A DNA stretch of 64,000 nt. Origin: JANQPX01 sp965222015 (GTDB lineage: Bacteria; Pseudomonadota; Alphaproteobacteria; Geminicoccales; Geminicoccaceae). Under the pieces are notes generated by a model. It saw nothing but the letters and a program-made list of their open reading frames with translations, did no database searches and was not told the origin of the DNA. This document shows, one piece after another, positions 8,486 through 16,624 of the stretch. Both the position numbers and the translations under genes were made by a program. Location of the stretch: NCBI GenBank assembly GCA_965222015.1, contig CBDCTL010000022.1, forward strand, positions 186,001 to 250,000, read 5' to 3'. Positions within the stretch are counted from its first letter, which is position 1, and the number at the start of each line of letters is the position of its first letter.

Positions 8486-8977
8486 CTAGCCGCTCCTTCG
8501 CCCGGTCCCGCCCGGCGACGCTGCCGCCTCCAGGATCGCATTGATGATCGGCTCATAGCCCGTGCAGCGGCAGATATTGCCGGAGATCGCTTCGACCACC
8601 TCGTCGCGGGTCGGCTGCGGGTTTTTGTCGAGCAGCGCCTTCGCCGCCATCAGCATGCCCGGCGTGCAGAACCCGCATTGCGCGGCGAAGTGATCCATGA
8701 ACGCCTGCTGCAGCGGATGGAGGTCAGGTCCGTTCGCGAGTCCGCTGGTCGTCTCGACGCTGCGGCCCGCGGCCGCTTCGGCGAGCGTGAGGCAGGCGAG
8801 ATGCGGCTCGCCGTCGATCAGCACGGTGCACACGCCGCAGGTGCCCTGGCCGCAGCCATATTTCGGCGCGAAGTCGCCGACGTCGCGTCGGAGCGTGTCC
8901 AGAAGGTTCTGGCCGCCTTCGACGAAAACAGCTTTCTCGCTGCCGTTCAAGCGGAACTGCAGAGGCGTTTTGCTCAT
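8486..8977 (-). CDS. 2Fe-2S subunit of molybdenum hydroxylase (CoxS-like)
   Basis: This 163-residue iron-sulfur subunit has the two [2Fe-2S] sites typical of the family. The plant-ferredoxin-type cluster is held by Cys42, Cys47, Cys50 and Cys62 (GCGQGTCGVC). The second uses Cys101, Cys104, Cys136 and Cys138 (CGFC and CRC). It passes electrons from the Mo site to the FAD subunit. All eight cysteines are present, so this component looks functional. Its start at 8977 overlaps the FAD-subunit stop (ATGA), giving the M-S-L order of cox-type operons. Confidence 0.93.
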   Translation of the reverse strand: MSKTPLQFRLNGSEKAVFVEGGQNLLDTLRRDVGDFAPKYGCGQGTCGVCTVLIDGEPHLACLTLAEAAAGRSVETTSGLANGPDLHPLQQAFMDHFAAQCGFCTPGMLMAAKALLDKNPQPTRDEVVEAISGNICRCTGYEPIINAILEAAASPGGTGRRSG

Positions 8978-9777
8978 GGAGTCTCTCCGAGCAGCAGACG
9001 CCGCAGATGCACCGGCAGCACTTCCTTTCGATACCAGGCCGACGCGATCGCATCGTCGGCAGGTGACGTGCCTTCCGTGGCGACCGCCAGCGCAGCCGCG
9101 ATGCCTGCTGCATCGAGCGTCCTGCCTTCGAGGGCGCGATCCACGGCGAGCGCGCGCATCGGCGTCGGGCTCATGCCGTTGTAAGCCACGCGCGTCGATC
9201 GTCCATGGGTCGCCGCTGCAATCGTGAGGAGCGAAATGCCCTTGGGCTTGACGCGCGTGACCTTCAGAAAGCGAAGACCGGCCGGCTCGCGCGGGCGCTG
9301 CACCGTGACGGAGGCTACCAGCGGACGCGGCTCGCGCTCGCGGTCTCGCAAGAGGTCGGCGAGCGGCGTTTCGCGCGAGGAATAGCCGCCGGCGATAGCG
9401 GCGGTGGCATCGAGAGCGAGCAGCGCCGTCGCCAGCTCGCCATAGGGCGAAGGCGCGAACAGATTGCCGCCGACCGTCGCCATGCTGCGTACCGCAGGCC
9501 CGCCGACGACGCGCGCGACCGGGTGCAGAAAATCGAGATCGCGGCTCGCCAGAATGCCATTCATGGTGACGCCTGCGCCGATCTTGATGCGATCACCCCG
9601 GATGTCTATCCGGCGGAATTCCGGGTCGGTGGTGCGCACGATCGACGTGATCGACTGATCGCCTTCGTTCAGCGCGCGCATCACCAGCGTGCCGCCGCCG
9701 AAAAAGCGCGCGCCGCGATTCGCGGAAAGCGCATGGGCCGCTTGGCCGAGATCGTCGCAGGTCAGAACGTCGACCAT
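8974..9777 (-). CDS. FAD-binding subunit of molybdenum hydroxylase (CoxM-like)
   Basis: This 267-residue FAD subunit of the xanthine-dehydrogenase family has the FAD motifs FFGGGTLV near the N-terminus and ATVGGNLF in the middle. The C-terminal domain is of the CO-dehydrogenase flavoprotein type. I chose the ATG at 9777 because it overlaps the stop of the upstream SRPBCC gene (TGATG) and begins at the conserved domain. An earlier in-frame ATG at 9900 would add 41 residues lying wholly inside the upstream gene. Confidence 0.9.
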   Translation of the reverse strand: MVDVLTCDDLGQAAHALSANRGARFFGGGTLVMRALNEGDQSITSIVRTTDPEFRRIDIRGDRIKIGAGVTMNGILASRDLDFLHPVARVVGGPAVRSMATVGGNLFAPSPYGELATALLALDATAAIAGGYSSRETPLADLLRDREREPRPLVASVTVQRPREPAGLRFLKVTRVKPKGISLLTIAAATHGRSTRVAYNGMSPTPMRALAVDRALEGRTLDAAGIAAALAVATEGTSPADDAIASAWYRKEVLPVHLRRLLLGETP

Positions 9778-10217
9778 CAGCCGAGCCCCATATGGTCGCG
9801 GATCGCGGCGAAGCCCGCCTCGTAGATCTGCTCGCCGACCAGCGTGCTCATCGCATGCGCCTCGCCCGCGCGCGTGTCGAAGCGGCTTTCCCATTGCCAA
9901 AATGTGCGATCGCTGTCGGTCACCGGGATCAGGCGCACATGAGCGATGTAGTTGAAGAGCGGCACGGGTGTTTCCAGAAGGCAGTAGGAAAAGCAGGTTT
10001 CGAGATCGGAGAGGGTCAAAAGCTGCTCGCGCAACTCGGAGCCATCAGCCAGATGAAAGCGCCTGACACAACCGACTACATCCGCAGGATAACCACGCTC
10101 GATCTGGCTGTCGGCAACCGCGGGATGCCAGTTTTCGTGGCCGTTGAAATCACGCAGCACGTCCCACGCCGCTTCGACCGGCGCATCGAGGATGGTGCTC
10201 TTGACGACCTTGGGCAT
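9777..10217 (-). CDS. SRPBCC family protein (CoxG-like), second copy
   Basis: This 146-residue START/SRPBCC-fold protein matches polyketide-cyclase or CoxG-like proteins. N-terminal ILDAPVEAAWDVLRDFNGHENWHP is broken here by family-typical spacing: residues about 8-30 form the first strand and helices, and a C-terminal long helix closes the fold. It is a paralogue of the next gene upstream (both share RDFNG, WHPA, VGCVR and the alternating strands after them). Such proteins bind hydrophobic ligands. In cox clusters they are linked to recruitment or maturation of the hydroxylase at the membrane. It overlaps both neighbours by single bases. Confidence 0.85.
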   Translation of the reverse strand: MPKVVKSTILDAPVEAAWDVLRDFNGHENWHPAVADSQIERGYPADVVGCVRRFHLADGSELREQLLTLSDLETCFSYCLLETPVPLFNYIAHVRLIPVTDSDRTFWQWESRFDTRAGEAHAMSTLVGEQIYEAGFAAIRDHMGLG

Positions 10218-10654
10218 CAGCTGCCGAAATGCCGCTTCAGCGAGTCGAACCCGCCTTGGAACACACCGTTGCCGATGGTCTCGACCAGTTCCGCCTCACG
10301 CGCAGGCTCGCAATCGAATTCCGCGGACCATTCGGCGAAGGTGCGGTCACCGTCGGTGATCGGGGTCAGCCTGAGCGTGGCGATGTAGTTTTCGACGCCC
10401 ATAGGGCTTTCCAGGATCGAGTAGGTGCAGAATAGATCGTGATCGGAAAGGCCCAGCAGCCGCTCGCGGATGCGGTCGCCGTTCTGCAGGTAGAAGTCGC
10501 GCACGCACCCGACCTTATCCGCGGGCTCGCCGTCCTCGATTCTGCTTTCGCGGATTGCTGGATGCCAGCTCGGCAGGCCATTGAAGTCGCGAATGCGTCC
10601 CCAGACCTTGTCCGCCGGTGCGCCGATCACGCTCGATGTAAACACTCTCGCCAT
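10217..10654 (-). CDS. SRPBCC family protein (CoxG-like), first copy
   Basis: This SRPBCC-fold protein of 145 residues is a tandem paralogue of the following gene, sharing RDFNG, SWHPAI, DKVGCVRDF and a similar C-terminus. The ATG at 10654 is preferred over one at 10669: it has GGGAGAAC at good spacing and starts at the conserved MARVF segment. It follows the flotillin-like gene by 11 bases. Two copies suggest separate ligands or a heterodimer; neither can be assigned from sequence. Confidence 0.85.
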   Translation of the reverse strand: MARVFTSSVIGAPADKVWGRIRDFNGLPSWHPAIRESRIEDGEPADKVGCVRDFYLQNGDRIRERLLGLSDHDLFCTYSILESPMGVENYIATLRLTPITDGDRTFAEWSAEFDCEPAREAELVETIGNGVFQGGFDSLKRHFGS

Positions 10655-10665
10655 GTCGTTCTCCC

Positions 10666-13497
10666 TCACTTCTTCGTTCTCGACGACGAGCGTCGCCGCC
10701 CGCCGCCACCGCCAGACGAACCATCATCGTCCGTGGGGGGCTCACCGCCGCCGTCGCCGCTGCCGGCACTCCGAGAGTCACCGCTCTCGCGCGCACGCGA
10801 TTGGGCGATGGATTGGATGTCGCGGGCGTCGCGGACGAGGCCGCCCATATTGGCGAGCCTGCCGCCTTCGATCCCGAGATCGGCCATGAGGCTGTCGACC
10901 ATCGGCGCCTGGACGCGGTAGCGAAGGGCGCTGTCGATCACCTCGTCGGTGGCGTTCTTGGCACTCTTGCCGTCGCCGTGGCCGTTCAGGCCATCGAGCT
11001 GCATGATGCGAATGTCCTGGATCTTCTCCATGGGCTTGACCGACGCCGACACGATGCCCTCGATGCGCTCCAGAAGATTGCGGCGGAAGAGGGAGTAGCG
11101 CGCCTCGTCGGTGAGCACGTTCTCGGCTTCGTTGAGCAGTCTTCTCGCTTCCGCTTCGACCGCGGCGCGCACCTTTTCGGCCTCGGCAGCGATGCGTTTT
11201 TCCTCGGCCTGTTTTTCCGCAAGCTCGACGTCGACGGCCCGCTGCCGCCTCGCGACCTCGCTCTCGCGAATGGTCTGCACGCGCTCCTCCGCCTCGGCTG
11301 CTTTCGCGCGGGCGATCTCGGCTTCGGCATGGGCGGCACTTTCTTCGAGCGACTTCTGATAAAGCGCGATCGCCTTTTCCATCATCGCTGCTTCGATCGC
11401 CTGCTCGCGATCGACTTCAAGCTTTCTGCGATCTTTCTCGCGGCCGATGCGCGCCTCATCCAGCCCACGCTCCGAGGCGATCGACGTGCGTTCGACCTCC
11501 TCTCGGGATGCGATCTCGGCCTCGCGAAGTGCCTGGACGCGCGCGACTTCGAGCTGCTCGATCGAGCGCCGCCGCTCCAGCCTTGCGGCCTCCAATGCCT
11601 GCTCGCGCGCGACATCGGCGGTCTCGACCATCTTCCGCGCAGCGATCTCAGCCTCGCGCACCTTGGCGTCGGCATCGGCGCGCTCGGACTTTTTCGAGGC
11701 AAGCTCGATGATCCGCTGCTCTTCCGCGGTCTCGACCAGACGCTTCCTGTCGATGTCGCGCACCTCGCGGGTCTCGGCCGAGGCGATGCGCTCCTTCTCA
11801 AGTTCCAGCTCGGTCGCGATGCGCTGCTTCTCGATGGTGTCCCGACGCTTGATATCGGCGGCTTCGACTGCGCCCTCCTTGGCGATTTCGCGATCGCGTG
11901 TCTCCAGCTCGGCGGCGATGCGTTCGGCGGCGAGTTGTTTCTCGCGAGCGATGCGCGCGGCTTCCGTCGCCTGCTGGGCTGCGATGTCGGCTTCGTCCAG
12001 CATCCTGGTGCGCTCGATTTCCAGCTCGCGGATCGTGCGATCGGATTCGATGCGCTCGGCGCTTACCGTTTTTTCCTGGCTGATCCGAAGCTTCTCGACA
12101 GCCTCGCGCGAAACGATCTCGGCCTCGTCGATCGTCCGGTTTCTTTCGATCTCGCGTTGGCGAGTCATCTCTTCATTGGCGATGCGCGCATCGGTGATCG
12201 CACGCTCCTGGGCGATCCGTGCTTTTTCCGTTTCTTCGCGCGCGGCGATGTCGGCCTGCTCGACGGCACGGGTGCGTTCGATCTCCTGGCGCTGGGTGTC
12301 CTGGTCCCTGCTGATCCGCGCTTCGGTGATGGCGCGTTCCTGTTCGATGCGCGCCTTTTCCGTCGCTTCGCGCGACGCGATCTCGGCTTCCTGGATTGCA
12401 CGCTGGCGCGCGATCTCCTTCGCCTGAGTTGTCTGCTCGTTAGAAATACGCGCTTCCTGGATGGCGCGCTCCTGCGCGATGCGTGCCTTTTCGACCGCCT
12501 CGCGCGAAGTGATCTCGGCCGCCTCGACTGTCTGTTGACGCTCGATCTCTCTCTGCCTGATCTCGCGCTCGGAGGCGATGCGCGCCTCGCTGATCGCATG
12601 CTCGTTGGCAATGCGCGCTTTTTCTATTTCCTCGCGCGCGACGATCTGCGCGTTCTCGGCGTCGGTCTCGCGTTCCGCCCTTTCCCGTGCGAGCTCCGCG
12701 CGCTGCGCTGCCCGCCGGAACTCGACCTCGCGTTCCTGATCCAGGCGCGCGGTCTCGCTGTCACGCTCGATCGCCAGCGCTTCCTTCTCGGCTTCGAGGT
12801 TGCGCGTGCGGATCTTGATCATCGAGTCCTGCTCGATGTCGTTCCTGAGCTTGCGGCGACCCTCGATGTCCTCGATCAGCCTGGTGAGACCTTCGGCGTC
12901 GAAGCGGTTGGACGGGTTGAAATATTCCAGATCGGTCTGGTCGATGTCGGTGATCGCGACCGACTCCAGCTCCAGACCATTTTGAGACAGGCCGGCCTGC
13001 GCCGCGGCTTTGACCCGCTCGACATAATCGCTGCGTTGCTCGTGAATTTCCTCAATCGTCATTTGTGCCGCGGTCGAGCGCAGTGCCGAAACGAATTTGC
13101 CTGACAAGAGCGCGTGCAGCCGCTCCTGCTCGAGCGTGCGGCGACCGAGCGTCGCCGCAGCGATCGACACAGCTTCCCGATTCGGTGCGACGCGCACATA
13201 GAACTCGGCCTCGACGTCGACGCGCATGCGATCCTTGGTGATCAGCGCGTCGTCCTTCTCGCGCACCACCTCGAGCTGCAGCGTGTTCATATTGACTGGC
13301 GTGATGTCGTGGATGATCGGCCAGACGAAGGCGCCGCCGTCGATCACCACCTTCTCGCCGAGAAAGCCGGTGCGCACGAACGCTACTTCCTTGGTCGAGC
13401 GGCGGTAAAGCCAGTTCATGACCCAGTAGACGATCGCGATGACGATGACCGCGACGATCAGCCAGAGAATGAGATTGCCGATCAACTGACCCGACAT
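10666..13497 (-). CDS. Giant flotillin-like protein with hendecad coiled-coil repeats
   Basis: This 943-residue membrane scaffold protein has one N-terminal membrane segment (residues about 6-30), then an SPFH/PHB domain (about 35-200). A very long charged helix follows (about 205-800). Inside the helix, residues 283-590 are seven back-to-back 44-residue units, each made of four 11-residue turns ending in Ile (for example EKARI, QEARI). Another unit lies at 660-703. The C-terminus has a flotillin-type segment, then a Gly/Ser/Arg-rich low-complexity tail. Bacterial flotillins organise membrane microdomains. Here the gene sits between transporter and hydroxylase genes in one operon, which is unusual. 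The family call is firm; the partner proteins are unknown. Confidence 0.9.
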   Translation of the reverse strand: MSGQLIGNLILWLIVAVIVIAIVYWVMNWLYRRSTKEVAFVRTGFLGEKVVIDGGAFVWPIIHDITPVNMNTLQLEVVREKDDALITKDRMRVDVEAEFYVRVAPNREAVSIAAATLGRRTLEQERLHALLSGKFVSALRSTAAQMTIEEIHEQRSDYVERVKAAAQAGLSQNGLELESVAITDIDQTDLEYFNPSNRFDAEGLTRLIEDIEGRRKLRNDIEQDSMIKIRTRNLEAEKEALAIERDSETARLDQEREVEFRRAAQRAELARERAERETDAENAQIVAREEIEKARIANEHAISEARIASEREIRQREIERQQTVEAAEITSREAVEKARIAQERAIQEARISNEQTTQAKEIARQRAIQEAEIASREATEKARIEQERAITEARISRDQDTQRQEIERTRAVEQADIAAREETEKARIAQERAITDARIANEEMTRQREIERNRTIDEAEIVSREAVEKLRISQEKTVSAERIESDRTIRELEIERTRMLDEADIAAQQATEAARIAREKQLAAERIAAELETRDREIAKEGAVEAADIKRRDTIEKQRIATELELEKERIASAETREVRDIDRKRLVETAEEQRIIELASKKSERADADAKVREAEIAARKMVETADVAREQALEAARLERRRSIEQLEVARVQALREAEIASREEVERTSIASERGLDEARIGREKDRRKLEVDREQAIEAAMMEKAIALYQKSLEESAAHAEAEIARAKAAEAEERVQTIRESEVARRQRAVDVELAEKQAEEKRIAAEAEKVRAAVEAEARRLLNEAENVLTDEARYSLFRRNLLERIEGIVSASVKPMEKIQDIRIMQLDGLNGHGDGKSAKNATDEVIDSALRYRVQAPMVDSLMADLGIEGGRLANMGGLVRDARDIQSIAQSRARESGDSRSAGSGDGGGEPPTDDDGSSGGGGGRRRSSSRTKK
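11728..12651 (-). repeat. 132-base coding tandem repeats (44 residues x 7) in the flotillin-like gene
   Basis: Seven consecutive units of 132 bases encode 44 residues each, every unit beginning with A(E/D/Q)I. Units are diverged at the DNA level but keep exact length, so selection acts on the 11-residue coiled-coil period. An eighth unit lies apart, downstream in the same gene (residues 660-703). Confidence 0.8.
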
Positions 13498-13511
13498 TTT
13501 TGTTACCTCCT

Positions 13512-13554
13512 AACCCGAGGCGGGTTGTCCTTTGCGTTGGGCCCGAGGCGGGCC
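13512..13554. repeat. Twin short hairpins in the flotillin upstream gap
   Basis: Two hairpins share the core CCCGAGGCGGG. One is AACCCG-agg-CGGGTT (13512-13526) and the other GGCCCG-agg-CGGGCC (13540-13554). The outer two pairs differ but remain paired. They lie between the PEP-hydrolase-family gene and the flotillin-like gene, so on the minus-strand mRNA they precede the flotillin ribosome site. Confidence 0.5.
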
Positions 13555-13567
13555 TACCTTGACGTCG

Positions 13568-14401
13568 TCACCGGCCTTCGCCGATGTGTTTGAACGCTTT
13601 GGTCTGTTCCGTGAGCGCGACTTCGGTCGGCAGGCGCTCCATCGAGGAGGCACCGTAGAAGCCGTTGCAGTGCTCGGTGTTGTCGAGGATGTAGCGTGCG
13701 TCCTCCGGCATGCTGATCGGGCCGCCGTGACAGAGCACGATGATGTCAGGGCGCACCGCCTTTGCCGCCGTGGCCCAGGCATCGATCAGGGCCGTGCAGT
13801 CTTCGAGCTTGAGCGCGGTATCAGCACCGATCGAGCCGCCGGTCGTGAGGCCCATGTGGGGCACGATGATGTCGGCGCCGGCAACGGCCATCGCCCGCGC
13901 GTCGTCTTCGGAGAAGACATAGGGCGTGGTCAGCATGTCGAGATCGTGCGCCGCGCGGATCATATCGACCTCCAGGCCGTAGCCCATGCCGGTCTCTTCG
14001 AGATTCGCGCGGAACGTGCCGTCGATCAGACCGACCGTCGGAAAGTTCTGTACGCCGGCGAATCCGAGGTCCTTCAACTGCTGCAGAAACAGGTCCCGGA
14101 TCATGAACGGATCGGTGCCATTCACCCCCGCCAGCACCGGCGTCCTGTTCACGACCGGAAGCACTTCCTTCGCCATGTCGACGACGATCTCGTTGGCGTT
14201 GCCATAGGCGAGCAGGCCGGCGAGCGAGCCGCGCCCGGCCATGCGGTAGCGGCCGGAATTGTAGATGACGATCAGATCGATGCCGCCGGCCTCCTCGCAT
14301 TTTGCCGACAGCCCGGTGCCGGCGCCACCGCCGACGATCGGCTTGCCGCGATCGATCATGTCGCGGAATTTTTCCAGGAGCTGGCTGCGTTCGAAAAACA
14401 T
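13568..14401 (-). CDS. Phosphoenolpyruvate hydrolase family (TIM-barrel) protein
   Basis: This 277-residue protein matches the PEP-hydrolase family (PF09370-type TIM barrel). Recognisable stretches are IVGGGAGTGLSAK, VIYNSGRYRMAGRGS, LAGVNGTDPF and IIVPHMGLT. The family is usually found beside, or fused to, Tm-1-like (UPF0261) proteins, and that partner is the C-terminal half of the gene immediately upstream (3-base gap). The exact reaction in bacteria is not settled. Position suggests it acts on the same substrate pathway as the co-transcribed importer and hydroxylase. Confidence 0.85.
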   Translation of the reverse strand: MFFERSQLLEKFRDMIDRGKPIVGGGAGTGLSAKCEEAGGIDLIVIYNSGRYRMAGRGSLAGLLAYGNANEIVVDMAKEVLPVVNRTPVLAGVNGTDPFMIRDLFLQQLKDLGFAGVQNFPTVGLIDGTFRANLEETGMGYGLEVDMIRAAHDLDMLTTPYVFSEDDARAMAVAGADIIVPHMGLTTGGSIGADTALKLEDCTALIDAWATAAKAVRPDIIVLCHGGPISMPEDARYILDNTEHCNGFYGASSMERLPTEVALTEQTKAFKHIGEGR

Positions 14402-14404
14402 CGG

Positions 14405-16624
14405 TCAGTGTCTCGTCATGCGTTGATGGGTGGGCTGGCTGTGCAGGGTGCGAAACGACTCGACCACGGCAGCCGCGAATGCGGGATCATTGATGTGGTG
14501 GGGCAGGCGGACGAGCTTTCGCGCGGAGGTCTGCCGCACGGTCTGTTCGAGTGTGGTGAAAAGGGCGGCATCCGCATCCGGATCGTGGAAGGGCTGGCCG
14601 GGCGCGTCGAGGGCGGAGACGCCGCCTTCCGGAAGGAAGAAACGCACGGCCGCGTCCATGCTATTGAGGCGCTCGCCGATCCATCGGCCCATCTCGGCAT
14701 TCTCGTCCGCGGTCGTGCGCATCAGCGTGACCTGCGGGTTGTGCTCGTAGAAGAGGCGTCCGCGGTAACGCTCCGGCACCGTGTCGGGAGCGCCAAAGTT
14801 CACCATGTCGAGCGCGCCGCATGAGCCGACATAGGGCATGCGCGCGCGGATCATCGCGCCGAAGCGATCCTCGCTCGCCGGGAAGATGCCGCCCATCAGC
14901 ATGTCGCAGATTTCGGTGGTGGTGATGTCGAGCACGCCCGCAAGCAGCCCGCTGTCCACCAGCTTCTCCATCGACTGTCCGCCGATGCCGGTGGCGTGAA
15001 AAACGAGACAGTCGTAATCGGCCTCCAACGCTTTGGTCACCTGCTGCACACAGGTCGTGGTCACCCCGAACATCGTCAGCCCGACCGGTGGCGAGCCGCC
15101 GCTGGCCGAACGTTGATCAGCGTGTCGCCGGGACTGGCGCCGCCGTACCATTCCCGTCATGGCGTTGGCGCCGTTGGTGAGGACTTCACGGGTGATCGAG
15201 TTCAGGCCCTGCACGTCGGCGACCGAGTGCAGCATCATGATGTCGGCGGGGCCGACATATTGGCGGACGTCGCCGGATGCCACGGTCGAGATCATCACTT
15301 TTGGAACGCCGACCGGAAGAGCGCGCATCGCCGGCGTGATCATCGCCGTGCCGCCGGAACCACCCGCACCGATGATGCCGGCGACGCCGCCCTGATGGCG
15401 CATCCAGATCTCGAACGCCTCGGTCATGGCCGCTACCGAGCGGCCGCGATCCTCGGTGAAGACGCCGGCGCCGCCGCGCGGATGGGAGGCCGCGACCTGG
15501 TGCGGCGGGATCTCGGCGCTCGACGGTTTGCCGGACGTGGAGAGGTCGACGAGCCGCGTACGCAAGCCCGCGTCCTTCAAAAGATCGCGAATGAAACGAA
15601 GTTCCACACCTTTGGTGTCCAGCGTCCCCGCAACAAGCACGACGCCTTCCCAATTGCGCGCGCGCGAAGGCGTCGACGCTGTCGCGGTTCTCGCTCCAGC
15701 GGTCGTCGCGCGTCCGGCTGACGATGACGTTCTGGCGGACGCCTCTATGCGGGCGACGGGGACGGGCGGGGTCCAGCGGGTGGGCGTTTCGGGGTTGGAG
15801 ATGTAGATCTTCGTCGGGCCGCGACGCTGCTCCCGCTGCTCCGAACCTACTTGTTCAGGCTGGCCGGCCTCCGGCCCGGGCGTGTCGTCGTGGCCGTGTC
15901 TGCCTACACCCAAGAGTCGCTGCTGCAAATCGCGGTCGGACGCGAGGGCGCGAGAATCCATGACGCGGCTGATGCGGCCGTTGACCATGATCGCGGTCTG
16001 CTCGGCGATCTCGGTGGCGACGCCGATATTCTGCTCGATCACCAGCACCTCGATGTCGCCCTCGTCGGCGAGGCGGACAAGCATGTCCTCGACCTGGGCG
16101 ACGATCACAGGGGCCAGGCCCTCGGTCGGTTCGTCCATGATCAGGAGGGCGGGGTTCAGCAGGAGCGCGCGTGCGATCGCGAGCATCTGCTGCTCGCCGC
16201 CCGAGAGCTGGCCGCCGCCGTTCGATCGGCGTTCGGCGAGGCGCGGGAAGGTGGTGTAGATACGATCCACCGACCACGCACCCTCGGTCGCGACCATGCG
16301 CAGGTGTTCGTCGACCGTGAGCGACGGCCAGAGGCGGCGGCCTTGGGGGACGTAGCCGATGCCGAGCCTGGCGATCTCGGCAGGCGTCTTGCCGAGCAGG
16401 CTTTGACTGCCGAAGGTGATCGAGCCGCTCGCAGCGGGCACGAGGCCCATGATGGTCTTGCAGAGCGTGGTCTTGCCCATGCCGTTTCGCCCGACCACCG
16501 ACAACACGCCATGGTCCAAGGTGAGGTCGACACCCTGCAGCGCATGCGAGGCGCCGTAATAGACATTGAGCCCTCGAATCTGAAGCGTGGCAGTCCGGGC
16601 TGGTGCGCCTCGCACCCTAGGCAT
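14405..16624 (-). CDS. LivF-type ABC ATPase fused to Tm-1-like (UPF0261) domain
   Basis: This is a 739-residue fusion. Residues about 14-245 form a branched-chain-amino-acid-type ABC ATPase: Walker A GRNGMGKTT, signature LSGGEQQ, Walker B LLIMDEP, H-loop VIEQN. A Pro/Arg/Ser/Thr-rich linker spans about 246-328. Residues about 330-735 are a Tm-1-like/UPF0261 domain (VAGTLDTKG, GIIGAGGSGGTAM, GLTMFGVTTTCVQQ). A short Arg-rich stretch (about 489-510) interrupts the second domain, and its codons look more like a neighbouring frame, so a small compensating frameshift in a variable loop is possible. It overlaps LivG by 8 bases and so completes the LivHMGF set. Linking transport ATPase and Tm-1 domain suggests substrate modification coupled to uptake. 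Confidence 0.9.
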   Translation of the reverse strand: MPRVRGAPARTATLQIRGLNVYYGASHALQGVDLTLDHGVLSVVGRNGMGKTTLCKTIMGLVPAASGSITFGSQSLLGKTPAEIARLGIGYVPQGRRLWPSLTVDEHLRMVATEGAWSVDRIYTTFPRLAERRSNGGGQLSGGEQQMLAIARALLLNPALLIMDEPTEGLAPVIVAQVEDMLVRLADEGDIEVLVIEQNIGVATEIAEQTAIMVNGRISRVMDSRALASDRDLQQRLLGVGRHGHDDTPGPEAGQPEQVGSEQREQRRGPTKIYISNPETPTRWTPPVPVARIEASARTSSSAGRATTAGARTATASTPSRARNWEGVVLVAGTLDTKGVELRFIRDLLKDAGLRTRLVDLSTSGKPSSAEIPPHQVAASHPRGGAGVFTEDRGRSVAAMTEAFEIWMRHQGGVAGIIGAGGSGGTAMITPAMRALPVGVPKVMISTVASGDVRQYVGPADIMMLHSVADVQGLNSITREVLTNGANAMTGMVRRRQSRRHADQRSASGGSPPVGLTMFGVTTTCVQQVTKALEADYDCLVFHATGIGGQSMEKLVDSGLLAGVLDITTTEICDMLMGGIFPASEDRFGAMIRARMPYVGSCGALDMVNFGAPDTVPERYRGRLFYEHNPQVTLMRTTADENAEMGRWIGERLNSMDAAVRFFLPEGGVSALDAPGQPFHDPDADAALFTTLEQTVRQTSARKLVRLPHHINDPAFAAAVVESFRTLHSQPTHQRMTRH

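Noticed and set aside
5811..8977. Aerobic carbon monoxide dehydrogenase (coxMSL)
   Set aside because: Gene order and CoxD/CoxE partners match, but the large-subunit loop AMRGFGV is neither AYxCSFR (form I) nor AYRGAGR (form II), so a CO substrate is not supported.
11728..12651. CRISPR-like or satellite array from the 132-base periodicity
   Set aside because: The units are coding, diverged in sequence, have no spacers, and keep frame with an 11-residue protein period.
10801..13104. 767-codon open frame on the plus strand opposite the flotillin-like gene
   Set aside because: It mirrors the repetitive Glu/Arg-rich coding strand (giving Leu/Asp-rich repeats), has no recognisable domain, and is explained by high GC suppressing stops on the antisense strand.
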